NCBI GenBank assembly: GCA_943737045.1
Contig: CALSFV010000094.1
Span: 72,501 to 136,500, forward strand
DNA from: Parapristionchus giblindavisi
Lineage: Eukaryota; Nematoda; Chromadorea; Rhabditida; Diplogasteridae
Direction of reading: 5' to 3'
Length of the DNA stretch: 64,000 bases
Position 1 is the first letter of the stretch, and each line of letters begins with the position of its first letter. The translations under genes were made by a program, and so were the position numbers. The notes beneath the pieces were generated by a model. That model saw nothing but the letters and a program-made list of their open reading frames with translations. It was not told the DNA's origin and did no database searches. Shown piece after piece: positions 17,292-38,658 of this stretch.

Positions 17292-17367
17292 AAGGAATCG
17301 GAAACTTCCAATTCGTAAGATTTGGAAAGGACGAAACGATAATTTTGTGAATCGATGGAGAGGATAA
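17292..17367 (+). other. Possible alternative last exon of the astacin gene
   Basis: After a TCCTTTTCAG acceptor, 76 nt read RNRKLPIRKIWKGRNDNF then VNRWRG and a TAA. The phase (one leading base) exactly complements a GG|GTATTG donor at 16242-16243, so FLRG would continue into this Arg/Lys-rich tail. Seen: acceptor, open frame and phase fit. Not known: whether it is used. Confidence 0.35.
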
Positions 17368-17754
17368 TCGATATTCTCTTCATTTGTCTGTACATTATGA
17401 AATCTCTCAATTATACTAGTCTATTGTTATAATCGGGTCAAGCAATATCATTAGAATGAAATAGACAATTAGTTGTAGTACTGGTTAAATCATCGAGTTC
17501 ATTCACTTTATCGCAATCAATAAATACAATTGATCTTATCATTTTCTATCAGACAATTCTTATTATATATATATTGACTGTGAATATATGATCATCGGTT
17601 TCAAACCTAATATGCAAACATGAAAAGAAAACCGTATACAATTGTTAGATGAGCAGATCAATATTTAATGACATGATTACGGTACTAGTAAAACTAATCA
17701 ATAAACCTGAGATATCTGAGAGATTCAAATAAACATAACTGAGATCGATCAATT

Positions 17755-19391
17755 TCAAAGAGATGATAATTCACCAGATTTTATGCTCCATTGAGTTGAG
17801 AACTAAAATGATAATATATTATATAATGAATGAATGAAAGAAATAAGAAATACTAACCCCGTTTCCATAACAAGCTAATTCTAATGCAAAGTTTGAATGA
17901 ATCGGATGAAGAGTACGATAACTGAATATATTGTAATGAATGAGGATAGAATATGATGGATACTAACCGACAATAAGGAATCTCTTCAAGTATATTATCT
18001 AATCCTTTTGATGGAAAAACATAACGAAAATCAGATAATGATACAAATGAATTAAATGATAGAGAATGAATTAAAGATGGATATGATAATCCTCTCCAAG
18101 ACTTTAAGCAACATATATTTAATTCATTTTATAATTTTCAAAATAAAACTAACGATGATGAATATAGCCAAGTCATTAGCTGTGATTGCAGATAGAAGGG
18201 ATGGTATATTAGAATAGATTGAATGATGAATAAGAGATTGATATGATAAAAGAGATAAAAGATAATCAATATTCATCTAAATATAAAGATATAATTATTA
18301 TAGATAGAATATAATAGATTGATACTTCTAAGAAATGAACTTGAGTTAGACGTTTCCTGTGAGAATGCTGCATTGTCATGAATAAAGATGGAATCGATAA
18401 TCGATTTGAATTAGAGAAAATATCGATTGATGGCATATTCTCAATCTGAATAAATCAATAAATAAATATGCATGTTTGAATAGATTACTGTAAGTGTTTG
18501 GAGTGGGAGGGATTGTAATAACTTGATGGATTCATCTCCCAATTTCCATTCATATGTTGCATTGATAGAAGTGAGAGTTAATCGTCTTAATGAACATCAA
18601 TCAATCAATCAATTCATATAACATTCACTTACTTGACATTAACTTTCGAACAATGTCTTGTACACCATTCAAATGAATCAACTAATCGATCATCAAATCT
18701 TCTCAATCCTAATTCATTTCCATTCTTATCAACTTCAATTCTCATTGATTCTACTTCCATCCATGATAATAACTTAATCATATACATATCAATACATATC
18801 GTATGTAATATAATAACATACGATAGATACAGTATCATTATCTAATCTTTTATATTCTCCTTCATTATTTTCTATTTCACAAATCATTCTTCCTCCACAA
18901 TAACTAATATATAACATCTTCAATCTTTTCTCATTTCCTCGTAAACTCTTTCTCGCATTTGATGAATAATCTATAAAAATCGATAAATCGATCGAAATGA
19001 TAATTATTTGAACTAACCATTAGCGTGAGGATCATATACAGATAAAGCAAATGTAATAGAAGAATCATGAGAAGAACCATCTTGATCTATTCTATCATTA
19101 AAATCCATTACGAATACACGAACATGAACTTTAAGACTAAAATATAATCAATATATTGATTGATATCAATATAATTGTTCAAACCGAGGAAGATTTCGTT
19201 CATTTAAGTATACTACATTTCTCCAATAAGATGATACTTGAGAAATTGAAGCGAATAGATCAAAAGAAGGAATATGAGAGAATATCTAAATGAGTATATA
19301 AGTTGGATGAAATAGTTCTGATTGGATGATACATATGAATACAAACCTCTCTCCATATTTCAGGTGGAAGATCATTATAATATAGTGACAT
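17755..19391 (-). CDS. F-box protein, probable SCF substrate adaptor
   Basis: The N-terminus reads MSLYYNDLPPEIWREIFSHI, then PSFDLFASISQVSSYWRNVV. This is the F-box pattern (LPxEIxxxIFSxI...L..xSxVxxxWxxxV) that binds Skp1. The remainder, joined over about eight small exons, has no obvious WD40, LRR or FTH repeats that I can name. It includes the segments LKVHVRVFVMDFNDR, SFEWCTRHCSKVNVK, RLTLTSINATYEWKLGDESI and YRTLHPIHSNFALELACYG. The last exon starts after CATTTTAG near 17803 and ends SGELSSL at a TGA (17755-17757). The start ATG is at 19389-19391. It is convergent with the astacin gene. F-box assignment is reasonable; the target-binding domain is unidentified. Confidence 0.7.
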
Positions 19392-20968
19392 AATGTAGTA
19401 CTTGTATCGAGGTCGTTCTTATTCTTTCTATTGTCTTCTTATAGAAGAGTATCGTATATTCTAGACAAGTAAGAGAGATAGTAATACATTGAGAGTGAAA
19501 GGAGGAGCCATTACAAGGGTAAAACAAATGGATTTATATTTACTTCCCCTTTCCATTCAAACAATAATCTACTTTTATATATCTATGTCAACTCCCCACA
19601 TATTATAGTTTCCTCAATAATTCCTCATTTATTATATTTTCATAAAAATATTGTTCACAGATGTAAAAAAAAACTGAAGCTGTGTAGAGACGGAAATTAA
19701 TAGATTTATGAAATTTATCTTTTTTCATGATGAACATCAATAAATAATAGTACATCTTCTTCGTTTTAACATATACACATACTATATGAGATTGGTATCC
19801 GTGCAAATGAAGGAGGTGCAATAGTGACATATATAGGATACATCATATCATATAAATCCTCAATTAGAATAGGGTATAAAGGGAGTAACGACTAGCGTAC
19901 TCTAACAATTGGGGGCATATCACTTGATACAATCAATAAAAAAGGAAATAAAGAAGGAAAGATATTGAACAATCACTCACTCAATGTACAACAATATAGT
20001 AACTAGAGAGATAAGAGATGAATCTATCTATCTCTCATTTAATAATCAATACAATAGAATAGAATGAGTAACCATGAATATACACAACGGTAGTCTATTC
20101 AAATGAATACAAAACAAAATGAAAGGGACGAATATAAAAGATAGAGATATATATGAATTATTGGTGTGTATGGCATCGGATACTAAGAAAGGGATGAATA
20201 GATCGGGGATTGGAGATATAACATATTGACAGATAAGATGTATAACGAGGAAAACACACAAAACACCCATTATAATGGAATCACATGTGAGAACAACGGA
20301 TAGGGGGATAGAGGAGAGTAACTTATTAGGGGGTATAAGGGGGTGAGAGGAGGGTTGAGGGTAAGGGATACTGTATGTGAGTGAAATATTGATTGATTGA
20401 GCTGATAGAGGGGGATTAAGGATGAATAAACAAACAGGGCTAATAAATGAATGAAGGGAAGATGTATAACGGGAACTCGTATTAGGAATGAAAGCAGTAT
20501 AAGTGGCTGAGAAGAAATATATAATAGACAAGCACTGTATGAATAAAATGAAGAAATGAATGAATACAGATAGATAACAATCAATGGTTAAGAATGAATA
20601 AATGAAGGATACAAAATATAACATATGTATATGTATTGATAGGATAAAATAGATGAGACTAGCAAGATGTATGGAGAGACACACGGTATGAACACGTATC
20701 AAGAAGGGGAGATGAGAGATGAGAGATGAGAAGATGATCGAGTGAAGACATATCAACGATATAACAATCATTCTATACACTCAATACATCAATGTGAGTG
20801 TAAGTATATGATAGAAGAAGACGACCTGCGTCTTTGATCTAACAATTCATTAGAATGAATAAACAAATGATGACATCTAATGGATATTATATAATAGATA
20901 ACAACTGATAGATACATAATGAATGGAATGATATGGAAGGAAATGATCAAATGGAATAACAACAACTA
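19392..20968. other. Intergenic region between the F-box gene and cbp-1 3' end
   Basis: Holds the F-box promoter and cbp-1 3' UTR. The plus strand is purine-rich around 20046-20780, so the minus strand shows long open frames of hydrophobic composition in two overlapping frames. I take these as composition artefacts. No RNA gene or repeat family recognised. Confidence 0.45.
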
Positions 20969-31374
<10,406 letters not shown>

Positions 31375-33428
31375 TATGATCAAGTTAGTAGATGGAAGAG
31401 AAGATAATGAATAGATATATGTAGATGATGAAGATGATGATCAACTAGATATAAGCAACCATCCAACATTCATAACATATTTCAATTATCCATCTGTAAT
31501 TAATCTAACTTATTTAATATCATAATTATGGATAGATAAGATTGACATTGTATCTATCTCGTCTACATACTTGATGCACTCTAACATACACACGCACAAC
31601 CTTCACCCCCCCCCCCTCCTCCTTCCTTCTATCTCACACTCTCATGATACTTCTTTTACCAATACTATCATATACATACAATCAATATAATGAATGATTG
31701 AATCAATTGTAAGACCCCAATGTTCATCTAAAAGAGATAGATAGACGCTGGCGACCAATATAAGACGCGGGCGGAGGCACTAAGAGACAAGACAGAGACG
31801 CACGACTATATAGGAGAGAGTAGATGATAGAATGTGGAGTGTTGAGAGAGACAGACGAATAGAGTCAATAGAGAGTATACATTATGTATAGAGACACGAA
31901 CACACCAGACGAAGAGAGAACATGGCTGGTCAGTCAGCATGGCTGTCTCACTAATGCACTAGGCGAGGCTCTTACCACGATGCTCCGCCCCTTTATAGCT
32001 ACGGTACAAATGGGCAAAGAACCCCATCCCCTCCCTTCTAGCATGAGGCAAATCTGATGAATCGATGAAGGAACTGTTGAATAACTCACTATGAGAAGAT
32101 AAATGATATGATATGAAGATAAAGTGAACAAGTAATAGATATACAATAGATATTGAATGAATCATATCATTCAAGAATATATATATAGATAGATAGATAG
32201 ATGGTTGTTTCATCAAATGAATAACGTATAAAGCAATCTCAATATATACTAATTACGAATAAACTAAATTATTACTACTTTATCCCACTAACTTTGGCAA
32301 TGAATTTTGTAAACGATACATATACAAAGAAATAATTATTAAGCGATATTCATGTAGGATAGACCTGACATAGTATTACATGAAATAGTAGATACTAGGA
32401 AAGAATGAATAATCATTCATTGTATATGATTAGAATGGATCTAACTTAGAATAGAACAATATGATGGAAGATAAAGTAGAGGATGAAATGAATGAAATAA
32501 GAAGACTCACTCAACTAAATGGGAGGAGCATAGTTTACTAAATGATATTGAAAAGGAACTCGCGCCAAAATGAAGTTGATAGCTTGGTATATATGAATAG
32601 ATTATATACAACTAAAGAGGTTCATTAAGTAATAAGTAGATGAAGAAGATAAGATATTGTTATATAAATAATAAAATAAGTACTTTATTCAAGTATTGAC
32701 AATCCTTCTTCTACTTAACACATTGTAATGCAGAAGAGGGGCGGGACATGGATGGAATGAAAAGATGAGAGTACATGGAATACAAGAAGGACTATCTATG
32801 AAATAGATACGATAGATAGATAGACTCATACATATTCACTATATTATATCTACCATCACTTCAATTAATATGGAATAATAGTGAAAGACACTGATTATGG
32901 ATTGAATCTATTATAAAGATAGTTTCATTTCATATAATGAACATAATCAAATAAACCTATTCCTATACATGATCTATGATCTATCGATTAATATATGGAT
33001 AAGGACTGATCTAATAGTACTCATATATATTCTACTCTCACAGATGACTTCAATGTCCTTGACATCTTCATACATTATATCCTCTACTCATTAACTATAT
33101 TAGATATACGACTCTTTCTCACTTACTTTACATTTTACTAATCATACAATAGAAAATGAGGATGTAATTGATTATTTTAATATGATATAGCATATTATAC
33201 TATAGAATATCAAACTGTTCAAATAACATATTATTCATTATAGATATTTAATCACAAATTGGGATAAAAAATGCTAAAAAAAAGAATAGCATAGAGCTAC
33301 TTTTGCTATATGTCTATAACATTATTGCACTGTCCTATTCATTTATTTGATCTCAATCATTTTAACCGTTTATTCGTTGAACCCTATTCATATTCTTTTC
33401 TCTTAAAAATACCTTTTTTTAAAAATTT
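31375..33428. other. Intergenic region upstream of cbp-1
   Basis: Presumed cbp-1 promoter. Holds a poly-C tract at 31604-31618 and a more GC-rich patch at 31740-32050. On the minus strand that patch (about 31995-31955) reads GGGGCGGAGCATCGTGGTAA then GAGCCTCGCCT, which recalls a tRNA 5' half/A box; no B box was found, so a SINE fragment is only possible. The rest is AT-rich with no exons recognised. Confidence 0.4.
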
Positions 33429-33519
33429 CCTGTGTCGGTCATCCTACTGATGAGGCCCACCCACGCAGGCCAGTCCACTGTCTAGGTCCTAGACTCTAGG
33501 ACCAGGGGCGAAACACAGG
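33429..33519 (+). ncRNA. Hammerhead-ribozyme-like motif
   Basis: Outer stem CCTGTG (33429-33434) pairs with CACAGG (33514-33519). It is followed by TC, the expected UH cleavage dinucleotide, at 33435-33436. The core CTGATGA lies at 33447-33453 and GAAA at 33510-33513. Between the core halves, GCCC and GGGC can pair and an inner perfect hairpin GGTCCTA...TAGGACC (33485-33503) caps the arm. This gives a type-III-like hammerhead layout. Weak points: stem I (GGTCATCCTA) is very short with poor flush pairing, and stem II has a mismatch near the core. Sequence elements are seen; activity is unproven. Confidence 0.45.
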
Positions 33520-33522
33520 ATC

Positions 33523-33613
33523 GTTTTAGATTTATTATTAGGTAGAAAGAAAGAGAGATTTAAACTAGGTAGTGCTAGAAAGTTTAAAAAAATTACAATA
33601 ATAAATCTAAAAC
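33523..33613. repeat. 17-bp perfect inverted repeat next to the hammerhead-like motif
   Basis: GTTTTAGATTTATTATT at 33523-33539 is exactly complementary to AATAATAAATCTAAAAC at 33597-33613, with a 57-bp spacer. It starts four bases after the hammerhead-like outer stem. Confidence 0.8.
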
Positions 33614-33929
33614 AATGCAGAGTCATGCATGGGGAAGGAATCATCAGTATGATGAAAAAAAAGAAAAGATAAAAAATAGATTTTCAGAGTAAGAGAGTAA
33701 AAAAATGATTGATACTTAGGTAAGCTAATACTATAAATACTTATTTATAATACTGAATTACAATAATCAACTGCCTCGCTCAATCTATTCCCTTCTCATC
33801 ATTTTAAATAAGAAAATTATTTTTAACCCTTAAAATGAGTGTAGAGATAATAAACGGAATAACAGTCATATATTGTATCTTATGGGTATAACATACTATA
33901 CTATAAATCACAAATCCCGAAAAAAGAAA

Positions 33930-34036
33930 AAAAAAGAAAATTAGGTGGGTCGAATGCAAAAATATTTTAGTTCGCTAAATCGTGCGAGTCGAGTGCCAAA
34001 ACCCGGTGGTCTTGTCGTTAGCCGCCCACGAATCAT
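33930..34036. repeat. Dispersed repeat fragment, copy 1
   Basis: Phrases GGTGGGTCGAATGCAAAAAT, GCTAAATCGTGCGAG and GCCGCCCACGAATCATG recur in altered form at about 41770-42065 (GGGTCGGACGCAAACATTTT, GTGCTAAATCG, CGCCCACGTATCGTG). Unclassified, noncoding. Confidence 0.5.
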
Positions 34037-34309
34037 GTAATTACATCAATATACAATTCACTCCAGCTCAGTGACCACATTGATTAGTTAATATTTTTGA
34101 GTGCATCATAATAAAGTGTGAAAACGGGAAAAAAAGATAATTAATAGGAAATTCCAAATTTTTAAACAATCTTTTAAGAGAGATTTCGGGTTATGATCAA
34201 CACTAATTGTGTGAAGAATAAACTATCGAAAACAATTATTCGCGTAATTTGAATAGCTGAACAATTCTTAACTGCTACATTGTAATTGCATGCGTGTGTA
34301 TGCAGATAA

Positions 34310-34349
34310 AATATAATATAATATAATATAATATAATATAATATAATAT

Positions 34350-34436
<87 letters not shown>
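34310..34436. repeat. AT microsatellite
   Basis: (TAATA)n at about 34310-34354 followed by (TA)n to 34436, more than 40 TA steps. It ends directly against CAGTAGCGCCCAAAAGTCTG, which looks like a Tc1-type transposon terminus. Confidence 0.95.
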
Positions 34437-34439
<3 letters not shown>

Positions 34440-34571
34440 TAGCGCCCAAAAGTCTGAATACACTTTTTATTTCTGTTGTAATTTTTGGGGTCAGTTGAGA
34501 TATCAAGCTGTAATGTGGACATTATGTACCCACTGTATGTATGTATTCGATACCCTTATAAGGTCTCACGG

Positions 34572-35949
34572 GCTTCTCTGGTTATTGCATAGTGATGACG
34601 CTACCGAACAATACTTTTTCGAAAATTCATTATTCTTTCGGGGATTTTTTCGTACTCATCAAACTTCGTGAGCATTGAGAGAACTACAAGGCCTATCCAG
34701 AAAAAAAATATCAGGTTGCTGCGAATACGGGTATTGGCTGCAGACTTGCTGCAATATCGCGGTCGCAAAATCATATCTCGGCTTCTAGAAGAGCTTTAAA
34801 GGAGTTCAAACCTGCAAACTGATTCTCTTGATCATTCCTGATAATCCTGTAAGTTTGGTAGCGGTAGCTCATCATTCATCCTCATGGATCGAAAAAGTCA
34901 CTTTTTTACAAGACCCAACTTTGAAGGTTCACAATTCTGAGGGCGGACATTGTAAAAATCTGGTTTTTGGATAGGAATGTAGAAAATATATTAATTAATC
35001 GATTCCCCGCTTTTTAGAGCGATTGCTGATCTTTCTTGCCTGCGGCAGTCGATTATCTGAAGGATAGTCGTTTAGGACGCGCTCTCTTCTCATCTCGCGA
35101 CCCGTACACATCTCTAGGCTTTTCACACTGCTCAATGAGGATTTAGCCGCTTTTAGTGATTTGATTAGTCAGAATAGAGAAACACTGTATGAATCCAGTT
35201 TTTTGTCTATGATCTTTCTGTTTTCGATACTTGATCTTTGCTCATTTTCGTCAAATTTTGCTCAAAATCATAATGAAAAGTTGTTTCATTCGATCAAAGA
35301 AGATCAAAAACGCTTTCTTTTATAGACTACGATGTTCAGGATTAACCACAATACGTTTTAGAGTGATTTCATTTATCAAAGTTCGTTGATCAGTGTGGAA
35401 AGCCTAGAGGTGTGTACGGGTCGCGATATGAGAAGGGAGCGCAGCCTAAACGACTATCCTTCAGATAATCGACTTCCGCAGGCAAGAAAGATTAGCAATC
35501 GCTCTAAAAAGCGGGGAATCGATTAATTAATATATTTTCTACATTCCTATCCAAAAACCAGATTTTTACAAGGTCCTCCCTCAGAATTGTGAACCTTCAA
35601 AGTTGGGTCTTGTAAAAAAGTGACTTTTTCGATCCATGAGGATGAATGATGAGCTACCGCTACCAAACTTACAGGATTATCAGGAATGACCAAGAGAATC
35701 AGTTTGCAGCTTTGAACTCCTTTAAAGCTCTTCTAGAAGCCGAGATATGATTTTGCGACCGCGATATTGCAGCAAGTCTGCAGCCAATACCCGTATTCGC
35801 AGCAACCTGATACTTTTTTTCTGGATAGGCCTTGTAGTTCTCTCAATGCTCACGAAGTTTGATGAGTACGAAAAAATCCCTGAAAGAATAATGAATTTTC
35901 GAAAAAGTATTGTTCGGTAGCGTCATAACTATGCAATAACCAGAGAAGC
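34572..35949. mobile_element. Long foldback element with ~565-bp arms
   Basis: The left arm 34572-35135 is the reverse complement of the right arm about 35388-35949, with scattered mismatches. Examples are GCTTCTCTGGTTATTGCATA versus TATGCAATAACCAGAGAAGC at the ends, and TTCACACTGCTCA versus TGATCAGTGTGGAA inside. The loop is about 250 bp. No transposase frame. Either a foldback-type nonautonomous element or two inverted copies; its transcript would form a long hairpin. Confidence 0.85.
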
Positions 35950-36290
35950 GGGTTAATTTTACAAGGGGCTTTCACCTTTTTTTATCAAAAATTTCACCTG
36001 AACGTCATTTTTTTACATGGGTCATTCCACAAATTTTCGAAAAGCCTTAATTTTACAGGGAGCACCCCCATATTGGTGCCCATGTATGCCATGAAGTACC
36101 AAGCGTGACCGAATTTTGAACCAAAATTTCCGAAAAGTCGAAAAACTTGACCACATTTTGAGACAAAATTTCACAAAAATTTAAAAACCTGACCGCATTT
36201 TGAGAAAAATTTCACAAAAATCGAAAAACCTGACCGCATTTTGAAAACCGATAACCTAGCTTTCGACCTATGCCATCAGGATGCTAAATT
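35950..36290. repeat. Dispersed repeat shared with the SAM50 intron
   Basis: Positions 35950-36085 match ~570-710 and, more loosely, 5925-6030 and 42190-42380. Positions 36095-36290 carry three near-copies of a ~50-bp phrase (AAACCTGACCGCATTTTGA) and match 1135-1290 in reverse complement, including CCGATAACCTAGC. Confidence 0.65.
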
Positions 36291-36338
36291 GGATTGCTCA
36301 TGCAGTGATCAAATCTTTTTTTTTTTCGGAAACGGATT

Positions 36339-36470
36339 AGAACTGAGCTGTTCGGGGTCCTAGCACCGTTATTTGAGTATCATTGTGAGTAGTATCAATA
36401 AAACTATCGTATCATAAGCTTGATACTCATATCACGGTGATAGGACTCCGACAATCTGAGTTCTATCAGC
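36339..36470. repeat. Small imperfect foldback
   Basis: Left arm TAGAACTGAGCTGTTCGGGG onward to GAGTATCA pairs with the right arm TGATACTCATATCACGGTGA onward to GAGTTCTA with mismatches; arms about 50 bp. No coding content. Confidence 0.55.
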
Positions 36471-37798
36471 TGAATTGTCACCTCCACCTTAATAGGCCTT
36501 GTTAGTAACTAAAAAAGTGCCTTTTTGATTTCATTAATAATTTATGACATGGCCTCTGGGGTGATGATATACGTAAGTATTTATCTGTTTGAATCGGTAT
36601 TTCTCACCGGATATCCCGTTTGAAACAAAAAAAATGACGATATTTCACAGGGGAATCGTCAGTGGTGGTATGAAAATATCCCCGACACTTCAAATCCGTA
36701 TGGGTACCCGAATAATGAAATGTTAATGAAAACCGACAATTTATGGCACAATTTGAGTGTAGGCACTCATAAAATGAAAAAGTTACAAGTGAGACTATCA
36801 CAAGGATAATCAGGAACAATCTCTCGTATTACTCCAATCCTCCCGGTTTTCAGGGTATCTCTATAGTCTTTGATAAGCCGATCAAACAAACAGTAGATAA
36901 CCATAATCAGATCATGTAAATAAAGAAAGTCCTTAAGATGAATGAACATAGAAAATGAAAATATACTACAAATCATTACCAGTATATACACATATATTAC
37001 TTAAAAAATGAGATAATAATTTAAAGTAAATCAAAATCTCCCATATCTTTCAACAAAGATTCCACGCGTATAGATATGTTGATATAGTTCAAATAGATAA
37101 TATACCTGATAAGTGGACTGGATCAGTCTTCACGTCTTCCTATCTCCAATAGAGGCCAACTGAAAAGCATTTAATAAATCAGGTAATATTAAATTAATAG
37201 TAGATGTAACCCATTTTACTTCGTCGTTCCTTAGTCCTTATTTGCTTTGATTTCCCCTCTTTCCTAGTGATTAACAACCAAACAAGAGGCATTATAGTAA
37301 GCAACACCCCCATCTTTCTCCTTACTTATAACTCTGGAAAGACAACATTTTAAGTCGACTCAGCCATTTACAACTACCGCTTTTTCTTATCGAAGTTGTA
37401 TTTCCTACTTCATGAAGCCATATCTGACGGAGTTCTACTTGGGTTGTTAACTTCTACGTCTAATCAACCATTATCTGGATTCTACTTCGTGGATAAAGAG
37501 AGACATCAAGATACAACACCCATTGAATTGTGAAAGACCTCCCCTTGGTGACTTAAATTCATTGCATAATTAATTGATCTCTAAATCGATCTAAACCACT
37601 AGTTATGGAGACAAATGGAGTGAACCAACCTGTTGTCATATTTGTACTTTCCTCCATTCACAATTCCAATATTTTATAACCAACATTTTTTTGATAAAAT
37701 TCAAACTTGAACAGTCCATAATCATGTTTCTTTTTCTCGAATAATTGGTCTATAGATGAACGCTCACAAGGAAATGGTCTCAGCTCGTGGAAATCAAG
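36471..37798. other. Noncoding stretch inside the repeat island
   Basis: AT-rich, no exon set, RNA gene or repeat recognised. A few short open frames lack any family resemblance. Confidence 0.4.
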
Positions 37799-38027
37799 CT
37801 GGACGGCGCGCAATAGCCGAGCCACAAAATCGGTCCAAAGTTTGGTCACACTTATATAAATTCCGCCTCATAACGATTTTTCGCTAAGATACCCAAGATT
37901 CTGGCCGCTCAACTTGTTCACTTCCCTCAGAGAACAGAACATTGATCGAAAAGTCGTTTTGAGGCGGAATTTCTACAAAAGTGACCAAACTTTGGACCGA
38001 TTTTCTGGCTCGGGCATTGCACGCCAG
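37799..38027. repeat. Foldback element of about 230 bp
   Basis: AAAATCGGTCCAAAGTTTGG at 37827-37846 pairs with CCAAACTTTGGACCGATTTT at 37985-38004. Outward, CGAGCCA pairs with TGGCTCG and GCAATGCACGCCAG-like ends pair. Inward, TTCCGCCTCATAACGA pairs with TCGTTTTGAGGCGGAA. Arms about 80 bp, loop about 65 bp. Confidence 0.8.
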
Positions 38028-38335
38028 GATTTTTGTACTTCAGCAATGATCTTATAACACGTTCAGCTATGCCTATGCAAATTTTCATACAATTTACTTT
38101 CCGCGAGCTTAGAACACATTTTGTCAGTGGATCGGAGGTGGTTAGAAAAGAGGATGTTACTAAACTGAGCCTTAGAAATATCTAAAAAAATAAGTAAGAG
38201 GATGTCGCTAAATGTGACCTTCTATCATCAAAATATTGCTCTCAGCCTTCGTTTGAATATGGGTCAACCCCACCAGCAAAACTAGATCATAAATTAATTA
38301 AAATTTTTTTTAAAATTAAGACCATCTCTGAGGCC

Positions 38336-38495
38336 GTATCCATGAACGTCGACAAACCGTTTGCATGAACGTCGACAAACCGTTCTTCTCAAACATGACG
38401 TCACAAGCGTAGGGGGAGGATCTCTGGCAAACGCCTCCGATTACGGTTGTGACGTCACGTTTGCCGGCAAACGGTTTGCCGACGTTCATGGATAC
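38336..38495. repeat. 160-bp foldback with two consensus CRE palindromes
   Basis: Ends GTATCCATGAACGTCGACAA and its near-complement TGCCGACGTTCATGGATAC. The phrase CATGAACGTCGACAAACCGT occurs twice in tandem on the left. TGACGTCA, the full cAMP-response-element palindrome, occurs at 38396-38403 and 38450-38457. Confidence 0.75.
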
Positions 38496-38658
38496 CTATA
38501 CTGATCGCGATAAAATAATAACATCTAACTGAGCGTGCTGTTGTTATAACCTATAATCAAATTCACTGAAATTGACAACGACGCACTTCTAGTCCAATCT
38601 GCTAAAAATGGACATAGAAAACACTATCTGAGAGAATTCAACAACTGGAATATTTTTT

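Noticed and set aside
20046..20780. A 244-codon minus-strand open frame just downstream of cbp-1
   Set aside because: The strand is pyrimidine-rich, so stops are rare. A second frame is open over the same bases, the product is low-complexity hydrophobic, and it resembles no family. Most likely the cbp-1 3' UTR or spacer.
34174..34522. Minus-strand open frames of 60-110 codons over the TA tract
   Set aside because: They encode only Tyr-Ile repeats from the (TA)n microsatellite.
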